Shown here one piece after another: positions 20,596 to 34,800 of a stretch of DNA of 64,000 nt (its first letter is position 1; each line of letters starts with the position of its first letter). Location of the stretch: NCBI GenBank assembly GCA_964019695.1, contig OZ026524.1:31245664-31309663 (forward strand), read 5' to 3'. The notes under the pieces were generated by a model. That model was not told the origin of the DNA. It saw nothing but the letters and a program-made list of their open reading frames with translations, and ran no database searches. The position numbers were made by a program, and so were the translations under genes. This stretch comes from Loripinus fragilis. Taxonomy: Eukaryota > Mollusca > Bivalvia > Lucinida > Lucinidae.

Positions 20596-23219
20596 GTGTT
20601 GCTACAACGGTCTTATAGTGTCCCTAGACTGTCTATTAGTGTAGCTAGACTGTATATTAGTGTAGCTACACTGTCTAATAGTGTTCCTAGACTGTCTATT
20701 AGTGTAGCTAGCTTGTCTATTAGAGTAGCTACACTGTCTAATAGTGTTCCTAGACTGTCTAATAGTGTAGCTACACTGTCTTATAGTGTTCCTAGACTGT
20801 CTGTAAGCGTAACTAGATTGTTTATCAATGTAGCTACACTGTCTATTTGTTTTCATAGACGGTCTATTAGAGAAGCTACACTGTCTATAAGTGTTCATAG
20901 ACTCTCTGTTAGTGTAGCTAGACTATCTTTTAATGTAGCTACACTGTCTATTTGTTTTCATCGACGGTCTATTAGTTAGCTACACTGTCTATTAGAGTTC
21001 ATAGACTGTATGTTAGTGTAGCTAGACTGTCTATTAGTGTAGCTACCCTGTCTAATAGTGTTCCTAGACTGTCTATTAGTGTAGCTAGACTGTCTACTAG
21101 TGTAGCTACACTGTCTTATAGTGTTCCTAGACTGTCTATTAGTGTAGCTAGACTGTCTATTAGTGTAGCTACACTGTCTAATAGTGTTCCTAGACTGTCT
21201 ATTAGTGTAGCTAGACTGTCTATTAGAGTAGCTTCACTGTCTAATAGTGTTCCTAGACTGTCTATTAGTGTAGCTACACTGTCTAATAGTGTTCTTAGAC
21301 TGTCTGTTAGCGTAACTAGATTGTTTATCAATGAAGCTACACTGTCTATTTGTTTTAAAAGACGTTCTATTAGAGAAGCTACACTGTCTATAAGTGTTCA
21401 TAGACTGTCTGTTAGTGTAGCTAGACTGTCTATTATTGTAGCTACACTGTCTTATAGTGTTCCTAGACTGTCTATTAGTGTAGCTAGATTGTCTATTAGT
21501 GTAGCTACACTGTCTTATAGTGTTCCTAGACTTTCTATTAGTGTAGCTAGACTGTCTATTAGTGTAGCTACACTGTCTATTAGTGTTCATAGACTGTCTG
21601 TTAGTGTAGCTAGACTGTCTATTAGTGGAGCTACACTGTCTTATAGTGTTCCTAGACTGTCTATTAGTGTAGCTAGATTGTCTATTAATGTAGCTACACT
21701 GTCTAATAGTGTTACTAGACTGTCTACTAGTGAAGCTAGACTGTCTATTAGAGTAGCTACACCGTCTAATAGTGTCCCTAGACTGTCTATTTGTGTAGCT
21801 AGATTGTCTATCAATATAGCTACACTGTCTATTAGTTTTTATAGACGGTCTGTTAGTGTAGCTAGACTGTCTACTAGTGTAGCTACATTGTCTATTGATG
21901 TTCCTAGACTGTCCGTTAGTGAAGCTAGATTGTCTTTCAATGTAGCTACACTGTCTATTAGTTTTCTTATACTGTCTGTTAGAGTAGCTACACTGTCTAT
22001 TAGTGTTCATATACTGTCTGTTAGTGTAGCTAGACTGTCTATCAGTGTAGCTACACTGTCTAATAGTGTTCCTAGACTGACTATTAGTGTAGCTTCACTG
22101 TCTTATAGTGTTTCTAGACTGTCTATTAGTGTAGCCAGATTGTGTATCAATATAGCTACACTGTCTACTAGTTTTCATAGACGGTCTATTAATGTAGCTA
22201 GACTGTCTACTAGTGTAGCTACATTGTCTATTGATGTTCCTAGACTGTCCGTTAGTGTAGCTAGATTGTCTATCAATGAAGCTACACTGTCTTTTAATTT
22301 TCTTATACTGTCTGTTAGAGTAGCTACACTGTCTATTAGTGTTCATATACTGTCTGATCGTGTAGCTAGACTGTCTATTAGTTTTGCTACACTTTCTAAT
22401 AGTGTTCCTAGACTGTCTATTAGTGTAGCTAGATTGTCTATCAATATAGCTACACTGTCTATTAGTTTTCATAGACGGTCTGTTAGTGTAGCTAGACTGT
22501 CTACTAGTTTAGCTACATTGTCTATTGATGTTCCTGGACTGTCCGTTAGTGTAGCTAGATTGTCTATCAATGTAGCTACACTGTCTTTTAATTTTATTAT
22601 ACTGTCTGTTAGAGTAACTACACTGTATATTAGTGTTCATATACTGTCTGTTCGTGTAGCTAGACTGTCTATTAGTGTAGCTGCACTGTCTAATAGTGTT
22701 CCTAGAATGTCTATTAGTGTAGCTAGATTGTCTATCAATATTGCTACACTGTCGATTAGTTTTCCTATACTGTCTGTTAGTGTCGCTAGACTGTCTACTA
22801 GTGTAGCTACATTGTCTATTAGTGTTCCTTGACTGTCTATTAGTGTAGCTAGACTGTCTATTAGAGTAGCTAGATTGTTTATCAATATAGCTACACTGTC
22901 TATTAGTTTTCCTATACTGTATGTAAGTGTAGCTAGACTGTCTACTAGTGTAGCTACATTGTCTATTGGTGTTCCTAGACTGTCCGTTAGTGTAGCTAGA
23001 TTGTCTATCAATGTAGCTACACTGTCTATAAGTTTTCTTATACTGTCTGTTAGAGTAGCTACACTGTCTATTTGTCTCATCGACGGTCTATTAGTATAGC
23101 TAGACTGTCTATTAGAGTTCATAGACTGTCTGTTAGTGTAGCTAGACTGTCTATTAGTGTAGCTACACTGTCTAATAGTGTTCCTAGACTGTCTATTAGT
23201 GTAGCTAGACTGTCTACTA
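20596..23219 (+). repeat. Higher-order repeat B, copy 1 (2,624 bp)
   Basis: Every landmark recurs exactly 2,624 bp downstream: the ACAACGG junction at 20603, the shortened monomer near 20962, and long open stretches with identical ends (22832 and 25456). The length is 125 monomers minus one base, so each copy shifts phase once. Confidence 0.93.
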
Positions 23220-25843
23220 GTGTAGCTACAACGGTCTAATAGTGTTCCTAGACTGTCTATTAGTGTAGCTAGACTGTATATTAGTGTAGCTACACTGTCT
23301 AATAGTGTTCCTAGACTGTCTATTAGTGTAGCTAGCTTGTCTATTAGAGTAGCTACACTGTCTAATAGTGTTCCTAGACTGTCTAATAGTGTAGCTACAC
23401 TGTCTTATAGTGTTCCTAGACTGTCTGTAAGCGTAACTAGATTGTTTATCAATGTAGCTACACTGTCTATTTGTTTTCATAGACGGTCTATTAGAGAAGC
23501 TACACTGTCTATAAGTGTTCATAGACTCTCTGTTAGTGTAGCTAGACTATCTTTTAATGTAGCTACACTGTCTATTTGTTTTCATCGACGGTCTATTAGT
23601 TAGCTACACTGTCTATTAGAGTTCATAGACTGTATGTTAGTGTAGCTAGACTGTCTATTAGTGTAGCTACCCTGTCTAATAGTGTTCCTAGACTGTCTAT
23701 TAGTGTAGCTAGACTGTCTACTAGTGTAGCTACACTGTCTTATAGTGTTCCTAGACTGTCTATTAGTGTAGCTAGACTGTCTATTAGTGTAGCTACACTG
23801 TCTAATAGTGTTCCTAGACTGTCTATTAGTGTAGCTAGACTGTCTATTAGAGTAGCTTCACTGTCTAATAGTGTTCCTAGACTGTCTATTAGTGTAGCTA
23901 CACTGTCTAATAGTGTTCTTAGACTGTCTGTTAGCGTAACTAGATTGTTTATCAATGTAGCTACACTGTCTATTTGTTTTAAAAGACGTTCTATTAGAGA
24001 AGCTACACTGTCTATAAGTGTTCATAGACTGTCTGTTAGTGTAGCTAGACTGTCTATTATTGTAGCTACACTGTCTTATAGTGTTCCTAGACTGTCTATT
24101 AGTGTAGCTAGATTGTCTATTAGTGTAGCTACACTGTCTTATAGTGTTCCTAGACTTTCTATTAGTGTAGCTAGACTGTCTATTAGTGTAGCTACACTGT
24201 CTATTAGTGTTCATAGACTGTCTGTTAGTGTAGCTAGACTGTCTATTAGTGGAGCTACACTGTCTTATAGTGTTCCTAGACTGTCTATTAGTGTAGCTAG
24301 ATTGTCTATTAGTGTAGCTACACTGTCTAATAGTGTTACTAGACTGTCTACTAGTGAAGCTAGACTGTCTATTAGAGTAGCTACACCGTCTAATAGTGTC
24401 CCTAGACTGTCTATTTGTGTAGCTAGATTGTCTATCAATATAGCTACACTGTCTATTAGTTTTTATAGACGGTCTGTTAGTGTAGCTAGACTGTCTACTA
24501 GTGTAGCTACATTGTCTATTGATGTTCCTAGACTGTCCGTTAGTGAAGCTAGATTGTCTTTCAATGTAGCTACACTGTCTATTAGTTTTCTTATAATGTC
24601 TGTTAGAGTAGCTACACTGTCTATTAGTGTTCATATACTGTCTGTTAGTGTAGCTAGACTGTCTATCAGTGTAGCTACACTGTCTAATAGTGTTCCTAGA
24701 CTGACTATTAGTGTAGCTTCACTGTCTTATAGTGTTTCTAGACTGTCTATTAGTGTAGCCAGATTGTGTATCAATATAGCTACACTGTCTACTAGTTTTC
24801 ATAGACGGTCTATTAATGTAGCTAGACTGTCTACTAGTGTAGCTACATTGTCTATTGATGTTCCTAGACTGTCCGTTAGTGTAGCTAGATTGTCTATCAA
24901 TGAAGCTACACTGTCTTTTAATTTTCTTATACTGTCTGTTAGAGTAGCTACACTGTCTATTAGTGTTCATATACTGTCTGATCGTGTAGCTAGACTGTCT
25001 ATTAGTGTAGCTACACTTTCTAATAGTGTTCCTAGACTGTCTATTAGTGTAGCTAGATTGTCTATCAATATAGCTACACTGTCTATTAGTTTTCATAGAC
25101 GGTCTGTTAGTGTAGCTAGACTGTCTACTAGTTTAGCTACATTGTCTATTGATGTTCCTGGACTGTCCGTTAGTGTAGCTAGATTGTCTATCAATGTAGC
25201 TACACTGTCTTTTAATTTTATTATACTGTCTGTTAGAGTAACTACACTGTATATTAGTGTTCATATACTGTCTGTTCGTGTAGCTAGACTGTCTATTAGT
25301 GTAGCTGCACTGTCTAATAGTGTTCCTAGAATGTCTATTAGTGTAGCTAGATTGTCTATCAATATTGCTACACTGTCGATTAGTTTTCCTATACTGTCTG
25401 TTAGTGTCGCTAGACTGTCTACTAGTGTAGCTACATTGTCTATTAGTGTTCCTTGACTGTCTATTAGTGTAGCTAGACTGTCTATTAGAGTAGCTAGATT
25501 GTTTATCAATATAGCTACACTGTCTATTAGTTTTCCTATACTGTATGTAAGTGTAGCTAGACTGTCTACTAGTGTAGCTACATTGTCTATTGGTGTTCCT
25601 AGACTGTCCGTTAGTGTAGCTAGATTGTCTATCAATGTAGCTACACTGTCTATAAGTTTTCTTATACTGTCTGTTAGAGTAGCTACACTGTCTATTTGTC
25701 TCATCGACGGTCTATTAGTATAGCTAGACTGTCTATTAGAGTTCATAGACTGTCTGTTAGTGTAGCTAGACTGTCTATTAGTGTAGCTACACTGTCTAAT
25801 AGTGTTCCTAGACTGTCTATTAGTGTAGCTAGACTGTCTACTA
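23220..25843 (+). repeat. Higher-order repeat B, copy 2 (2,624 bp)
   Basis: Near-identical tandem copy of the preceding block, with scattered substitutions only. A third, truncated start follows from 25844 to about 26130 before the order diverges. Confidence 0.93.
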
Positions 25844-28800
25844 GTGTAGCTACAACGGTCTAATAGTGTTCCTAGACTGTCTATTAGTGTAGCTAGACTG
25901 TATATTAGTGTAGCTACACTGTCTAATAGTGTTCCTAGACTGTCTATTAGTGTAGCTAGCTTGTCTATTAGAGTAGCTACACTGTCTAATAGTGTTCCTA
26001 GACTGTCTATTAGTGTAGCTACACTGTCTAATAGTGTTCCTAGACTGTCTGTAAGCGTAACTAGATTGTTTATCAATGTAGCTACACTGTATATTTGTTT
26101 TCATAGACGGTCTATTAGAGAAGCTACACTGTCTATTAGTGTTCATAGACTGTCTGTCAGTGTAGCTACACTGTCTATTAATGTAGCTACACTGTCTTAT
26201 AGTGTTCCTAGACTGTCTATTAGTGTAGCTAGATTTTCTATTAATGTAGCTACACTGTCTTATAGTGTTCCTAGACTGTCTATTAGTGTAGCTACACTGT
26301 CTATTAGTGTAGCTACACTGTCTTTTAGTGTTCATAGACTGTCTGTTAGTGTAGCTAGACTGTCTATTAGTGTAGCTACACTGTCTTATAGTGTTCATAG
26401 ACTGTCTATTAGTGTAGCTAGATTGTCTATAAGTGTAGATACACTATCTAATAGTGTTCCTAGACTGTCTAATAGTGTAGCTAGACTGTGTATTAGAGTA
26501 GCTACACTGTCTAATAGTGTTCCTAGACTGTCTTTTAGTGTAGCTAGATTGTCTATCAATATAGCTACACTGTCTATTAGTTTTCATAGACGGTCTGTTA
26601 GTGTAGCTAGACTGTCTACTAGAGTAGCTACATTGTCTATTGATGTTCCTAGACAGTCCGTTAGTGAAGCTAGATTGTCTATCAATGTAGCTACACTGTC
26701 TCTTTGTTTTCTTATACTGTGTGTTAGTGTAGCTACACTGTCTATTAGTGTTCATATACTGTCTGTTAGTGTAGCTACATTGTCTATCAGTGTAGCTACA
26801 CTGTCTAATAGTGTTCCTAGACTGTCTATTAGTGTAGCTAGGTTGTCTATTAGTGTAGCTACACTGTCTAATAGTGTTCCTAGACTGTCTATTAGTGTAG
26901 CTACATTGTCTAATAGTGTTCCTAGACTGTCTACTAGTGTAGCTAGACTGTCTATTAGTGTAGCTACACTGTCTAATAGTGTTCCTAGACTGTCTATTAG
27001 TGTAGCTAGATTGTGTATCAATATAGCTACACTGTCTATTAGTTTTCATAGACGGTCTGTTAATGTAGCTAGACTGTCTACTAGTGTAGCTACATTGTCT
27101 ATTGATGTTCCTAGACTGTCCGTTAGTGTAGCTAGACTGTCTATCAATGTAGCTACACTGTCTTTTAATTTTCTTATACTGTCTGTTAGAGTAGCTACAC
27201 TGTCTATTAGTGTTCATATACTGTCTGTTCGTGTAGCTAGACTGTCTATTAGTGTAGCTACACTGTCTAATAGTGTTCCTAGACTGTCTATTAGTGTAGC
27301 TAGATTGTCTATCAATATGGCTACACTGTCTATTAGTTTTCCTATACTGTCTGTTAGTGTAGCTAGACTGTCTACTAGTGTAGCTACATTGTCTATTAGT
27401 GTACCTAGACTGTCTATTAGTGTAGCTAGACTGTCTATAAGAGTAGCTAGATTGTCTATCAATGTAGCTACACTGTCTATTAGTTTTCTTATACTGTCTG
27501 TTAGAGTAGCTACACTGTCTTTTGTGTTCATATACTGTCTGTTAGTGTAGCTAGACTGTCGTTCAGTGTAGCTACATTGTCTAATAGTGTTCCTAGACTG
27601 TCTATTAGTGTAGCTAGATTGTCTATTAGTGTAGCTACACTGTCTAATAGTGTTCCTAGACTGTCTACTAGTGTAGCTAGACTGTCTATTAGAGTAGATA
27701 CACCGTCTAATAGTGTCCCTGACTGTCTATTAGTGTAGCTAGATTGTCTTATAGTATTCCTAGACTGTCTACTAATGTAGCTAGACTGTCTATTAGTGTA
27801 GCTACACTGTCTAATAGTGTTCCTAGACTGTCTATTAGTGTAGCTAGATTGTCTATTAGTGTAGCTACACTGTCTAATAGTGTTCCTAGACTGTCTACTA
27901 GTGTAGCTAGACTGTCTATTAGAGTAGCTACACCGTCTAATAGTGTCCCCGGCTGTCTATTAGTGTAGCTAGATTGTCTTATAGTTTTCCTAGACTGTCT
28001 ACTAATGTAGCTAGACTGTCGTTCAGTGTAGCTACATTGTCTAATAGTGTTCCTAGACTGTCTATTAGTGTAGCTAGATTGTCTATTAGTGTAGCTACAC
28101 TGTCTTATAGTGTTCCTAGACTGTCTACTAGTGTAGCTAGACTGTCTATTAGAGTAGCTACACTGTCTAATAGTGTTCCTAGACTGTCTATTAGTGTAGC
28201 TACATTGTCTTATAGTATTCCTAGACTGTCTACTAATGTAGCTAGACTGTCTATTAGTGTAGCTACACTGTCTAATAGTGTTCCTAGACTGTCTATTAGT
28301 GTAGCTAGATTGTGCATCAATATTGCTACACTGTCTATTAGTTTTCATAGACGGTCTGTTAATGTAGCTAGACTGTCTACTAGTGTAGCTACATTGTCTA
28401 TTGATGTTCCTAGACTGTCCGTTAGTGTAGCTAGATTGTCTATCAATATAGCTACACTGTCTTTTAATTTTCTTATACTGTCTGTTAGAGTAGCTACACT
28501 GTCTATTAGTGTTCATATACTGTCTGTTCGTGTAGCTAGACTGTCTATCAGTGTAGCTACACTGTCTAATAGTGTTCCTAGACTGTCTATTAGTGTAGCT
28601 AGATTGTCTATCAATATAGCTACACTGTCTTTTAGTTTTCCTATACTGTCTGTTAGTGTAGCTAGACTGTCTACTAGTGTAGCTACATTGTCTATTAGTG
28701 TTCCTAGACTGTCTATTAGTGTAGCTAGACTGTCTATTAGAGTAGCTAGATTGTCTATCAATATAGCTACACTGTCTATTAGTTTTCCTATACTGTATGT

Positions 28801-31800
28801 TAGTGTAGCTAGACTGTCTACTAGTGTAGCTACATTGTCTATTGATGTTCCTAGACTGTCCGTTAGTGTAGCTAGATTGTCTATCAATGTAGCTACACTG
28901 TCTATAAGTTTTCTTATACTGTCTGTTAGAGTAGCTACACTGTATATTTGTTTTCATCGACGGTCTATTAGTTAGCTACACTGTCTATTAGAGTTCATAG
29001 ACTGTCTGTTAGTGTAGCTAGACTGTCTATTAGTGTAGCTACACTGTCTAATAGTGTTCCTAGACTGTCTATTAATGTAGCTAGACTGTCTAGTAGTGTA
29101 GCTACACTGTCTTATAGTGTTCCTAGACTGTCTATTAGTGTAGCTAGACTGTCTATTAGTGTAGCTACACTGTCTTATAGTGTTCCTAGACTGTCTATTA
29201 GTGTAGCTAGCTTGTCTATTAGAGTAGCTACACTGTCTAATAGTGTTCCTAGACTGTCTATTAGTGTAGCTACACTGTCTAATAGTGTTCCTAGACTGTC
29301 TGTTAGCGTAACTAGATTGTTTATCAATGTAGCTACACTGTCTATTTGTTTTCATAGACGGTCTATTAGAGAAGCTACACTGTCTATTAGTGTTCATAGA
29401 CTGTCTGTTAGTGTAGCTACACTGTCTATTAATGTAGCTACACTGTCTTATAGTGTTCCTAGACTTTCTATTAGTGTAGCTAGATTGTCTATTAGTGTAG
29501 CTACACTGTCTTATAGTGTTCCGAGACTGTCTATTAGTGTAGCTAGACTGTCTATTAGTGTAGCTACACTGTCTTTTAGTGTTCTTAGACTGTCTGTTAG
29601 TGTAGCAAGACTGTCTTTTAGTGTAGCTACACTGTCTTATAGCGTTCATAGACTGTCTATTAGTGTAGCTAGATTATCTATTAGTGTAGCTACACTATCT
29701 AATAGTGTTCCTAGACTGTCTTTTAGTGTAGCTAGACTGTGTATTAGAGTAGCTACACTGTCTAATAGTGTTCCTAGACTGTCTATTAGTGTAGCTAGAC
29801 TGACTATCAGAGTAGCTTCACTGTCTAAAAGTGTTCATAGACTCTGTGTTAGCGTAACTAGAATGTCTATTAGTGTTGCTACACTGTCTATTAGTGTTCA
29901 TAGACTGTCTGTTAGTGTAGCTAGACTGTCTATTTGTGTAGCTACACTGTCTTATAGTGTTCCTAGACTGTCTATTAGTGTAGCTAGATTGTCTATTAGT
30001 GTAGCTACACTGTCCTATAGTGTTCCTAGACTGTCTACTAGTGTAGCTAGACTGTCTATTAGAGTAGCTACACCGTCTAATAGTGTCCCTAGACTGTCTA
30101 TAAGTGTAGCTAGATTTTGTATCAATATAGCTACACTGTCTATTAATTTTCATAGACGGTCTGTTAGTGTAGCTAGACTGTCTACTAGTGTAGCTACATT
30201 GTCTATTGATGTTCCTAGACCGTCCGTTAGTGAAGCTAGATTGTCTTTCAATGTAGCTACACTGTCTATTAGTTTTCTTATACTGTCTGTTAGAGCAGCT
30301 ACACTGTCTTTTGTGTTCATATACTGTCTGTTAGTGTAGCTAGACTGTCTATCAAAATAGCTACACTGTCTAATAGTGTTCATAGACTGTCTATTTGTGT
30401 AGCTAGGTTGTCTATTAGTGTAGCTACACCGTCTAATAGTGTCCCTAGACTGTCTATTAGTGTAGCTAGATTTTGTATCAATATAGCTACACTGTCTATT
30501 AGTTTTCATAGACGGTCTGTTAGTGTAGCTAGACTGTCTACTAGTGTAGCTACATTGTCTATTGATGTTCCTAGACTGTCCGTTGGTGAAGCTAGATTGT
30601 CTTTCAATGTAGCTACACTGTCTATTAGTTTTCTTATACTGTCTGTTAGAGTAGCTACACTGTCATTTGTGTTCATATACTGTCTATTAGTGTAGCTAGA
30701 TTGTGTATCAATATAGCTAAACTGTCTATTAGTTTTCATAGACGGTCTGTTAATGTAGCTAGACTGTCTACTAGTGTAGCTACATTGTCTATTGATGTTC
30801 CTAGACTGTCCGTTAGTGTAGCTAGATTGTCTATCAATGTAGCTACACTGTCTTTTAATTTTCTTATACTGTCTGTTAGAGTACCTACACTGTCTATCAG
30901 TGTAGCTACACTGTCTTATAGTGTTCCTAGACTGTCTATTAGTGTAGCTAGATTGTCTATTAGTGTAGCTACACTGTCTAATAGTGTTCCTAGACTGTCT
31001 ACTAGTGTAGATAGACTGTCTATTAGTGTAGCTACACTGTCTAATAGTGTTCCTAGACTGTCTATTAGTGTAGCTAGATTTTGTATCAATATAGCTAAAC
31101 TGTCTATTAGTTTTCATAGACGGTCTGTTAGTGTAGCTAGACTGTCTACTAGTGTAGCTACATTGTCTACTGATGTTCCTAGACTGTCAGTTAGTGTAGC
31201 TAGATTGTCTATCAATTTAGCTACACTGTCTTTTAATTTTCTTATGCTGTCTGTTAGAGTAGCTACACTGTCTATTAGTGTTCATATACTGTCCGTTCGT
31301 GTAGCTAGACTGTCTATTAGTGTAGCTACACTGTCTAATAGTGTTCCTAGACTGTCTATTAGTGTAGCTAGATTGTCTATCAATATAGCTACACTGTCTA
31401 TAAGTTTTCCTATACTGTCTGTTAGTGTAGCTAGACTGTCTACTAGTGTAGCTACATTGTCTATTAGTGTTCCTAGACTGTCTATTAGTATAGCTAGACT
31501 GTCTATTAGAGTAGCTAGATTGTCTATCAATATAGCTACACTGTCTATTAGTTTTCCTATACTGTATGTTAGTGAAGCTAGACTGTCTACTAGTGTAGCT
31601 ACATGGTCTATTGATGTTCCTAGACTATCCGTTAGTGTAGCTAGATTGTCTATCAATGTAGCTACACTGTCTATTAGTTTTCTTAGACTGTCTCTTAGAG
31701 TAGCTACACTGTCTATTTGTTTTCATCGACGGTCTATTAGTTAGCTACACTGTCTATTAGAGTTCATAGACTGTCTATTAGTGTAGCTAGACTGTCTACT

Positions 31801-34800
31801 AGTGTAGCTACACTGTCTTATAGTGTTCCGAGACTGTCTATTAGTGTAGCTAGTCTGTCTATTAGTGTAGCTACACTGTCTAATAGTGTTCCTAGACTGT
31901 CTATTAGTGTAGCTAGACTGTCTATTAGAGTAGCTTCACTGTCTAATAGTGTTCCTAGACTGTCTATTAGTGCAGCTACACTGTCTAATAGTGTTCCTAG
32001 ACTGTCTGTTAACGTAACTAGATTGTTTATCAATGTAGCTACACTGTCTATTTGTTTTCATACCCGGTCTATTAGATAAGCTACACTGTCTATAAGTGTT
32101 CATAGACTGTCTGTTAGTGTAGCTAGACTGTCTATTAATGTAGCTACACTGTCTTATAGTGTTCCTAGACTGTCTATTAGTGTAGCTACATTGTCTATTA
32201 GTGTTCCTAGATTGTCTATCAATATAGCTACACTGTCTATTAGTTTTCCTATACTGTATGTTAGTAAAGCTAGACTGTCTACCAGTGTAGCTACATGGTC
32301 TATTGATGTTCCTAGACTATCCATTAGTGTATCTAGATTGACTATCAATGTAGCTACACTGTCTATAAGTTTTCTTATACTGTCTGTTAGAGAAGCTACA
32401 CTGTCTATTTGTTTTCATCGACGGTCTATTAGTTAGCTACACGGTCTATTAGAGTTCATAGACTGTCTGTTAGTTTAGCTAGACTGTCTACTAGTGTAGC
32501 TACATTGTTTTCATAGTGTTCCTAGACTGTCTATAAGTGTAGCTAGACTGTCTATTAGTGTAGCTACACTGTCTAATAGTGTTCCTAGACTGTCTATTAG
32601 TGTAGCTAGACTGTCTATTAGAGTAGCTTCACTGTCTTATAGTGTTCCTAGACTGTCTATTAGTGTAGCTACACTGTCTAATAGTGTTCCTAGACTGTCT
32701 GTTAGGGTAACTAGATTGTTTATCAATGTAGCTACACTGTCTATTTGTTTTCATAGACGGTCTATTAGAGAAGCTACACTGTCTAAAAGTGTTCATAGAC
32801 TGTCTGTTAGTGTAGCTAGACTGTCTATTAATGTAGTTACACTGTCTTATAGTGTTCCTAGACTGTCTATAAGTGTAGCTAGATTGTCTATTAGTGTAGC
32901 TACACTGTCTTATAGTGTTCCTAGACTGTCTATTAGTGTAGCTAGACTGTCTATTAGTGTAGCTACACTGTCTATTAGTGTTCATAGACTGTCTGTTAGT
33001 GTTGCTAGACTGTCTATTAGTGTAGCTACACTGTCTTATGGTGTTCCTAGACTGTCTATTAGTGTAGCTAGATTGTCTATTAGTGTAGCTACACTGTCTA
33101 ATGTGTTCCTAGACTGTCTACTAGTGTAGCTAGACTGTCTATTAGAGTAGCTACACCGTCTAATAGTGTCCCTAGACTGTCTATTAATGTAGCTAGATTG
33201 TCTATCAATATAGCTACACTGTCTATTAGTTTTTATAGACGGTCTGTTAGTGTAGCTAGACTGTCTACTAGTTTATCTACATTGTCTATTGATGTTCCTA
33301 TACTGTCCGTTAGTGAAGCTAGATTGTCTTTCAATGTAGCTACACTGTCTATTAGTTTTCTTATACTGTCTGTTAGAGTAGCTACACTGTCTATTAGTGT
33401 TCATATACTGTCTGTTAGTGTAGCTAGACTGTCTATCAATGTAGCTACACTGTCTAATAGTGTTCATAGACTGTCTGTTAGTGTAGCTAGACTGTCTATT
33501 AGTGTAGCTACACTGTCTTATAGTGTTCCTAGACTGTCTATTAGTGTAGCTAGATTGTCTATTAGTGTAGCTACACTATCTAATAGTGTTCCTAGACTGT
33601 CTACTAGTGTAGCTAGACTGTGTATAAGAGTAGCTACACTGTCTAATAGTGTTCCTAGACTGTCTTTTAGTGTAACTAGATTGTCTATCAATATAGCTAC
33701 ACTGTCTATTTGTTTTCATAGACGGTCTTTTAGTGTAGCTAGACTGTCTACTAGAGTAGCTACATTGTCTATTGATGTTCCTAGACTGTCCGTTAGTGAA
33801 GCTAGATTGTCTATCAATGTAGCTACACTGTCTCGTAGTTTTCTTATACTGTCTGTTAGTGTAGCTACACTGTCTATTAGTGTTCATATACTGTATGTTA
33901 GTGTAGCTAGACTGTCTATCAGTGTAGCTACACTGTCTCATAGTGTTCCTAGACTGTCTATTAGTGTAGCTACACTGTCTAATAGTGTTCCTAGACTGTC
34001 TTTTAGTGTAGCTAGACTGTCTATTAGTGTAGCTACACTGTCTAATAGTGTTCCTAGACTGTCTTTTAGTGTAGATAGACTGTCTATTAGTGTAGCTACA
34101 CTGTCTAATAGTGTTTCGAGACTGTCTATTAGTGAAGCTAGATTTTGTATCAATATAGCTAAACTGTCTATTAGTTTTCATAGACGGTCTGTAAGTGTAG
34201 CTAGATTGTCTACTAGTGTAGCTACATTGTCTATTGATGTTCCTAGACTGTCCGTTAGTGTAGCTAGATTGTCTATCAATGTAGCTACACTGTCTTTTAA
34301 TTTTCTTATACTGTCTGTTAGAGTAGCTACACTGTCTATTAGTGTTCATATACTGTCTGTTAGTGTAGCTAGACTGTCTATCAGTGTAGCTACACTGTCT
34401 AATAGTGTTCCTGGACTGTCTATTAGTGTAGCTAGATTGTCTATTAGTGTAGCTACACTGTCTAATAGTGTTCCTATACTGTCTACTAGTGTAGCTACAT
34501 TGTCTATTAGTGTTCCTAGGCTGTCTATTAGTATAGCTAGACTGTCTATTAGAGTAGCTAGATTGTCTATCAATATAGCTACACTGCCTATTAGTTTTCC
34601 TATACTGTATGTTAGTGAAGCTAGACTGTATACTAGTGTAGCTACATGATATATTGATGTTCCTAGACTATCCGTTAGTGTAGCTAGATTGTCTATCAAT
34701 GTAGCTACACTGTCTATTAGTTTTCTTTTACTGTCTGTTAGAGTAGATACACTGTCTATTTGTTTTCATCGACGGTCAATTAGTTAGCTACACTGTCTAT

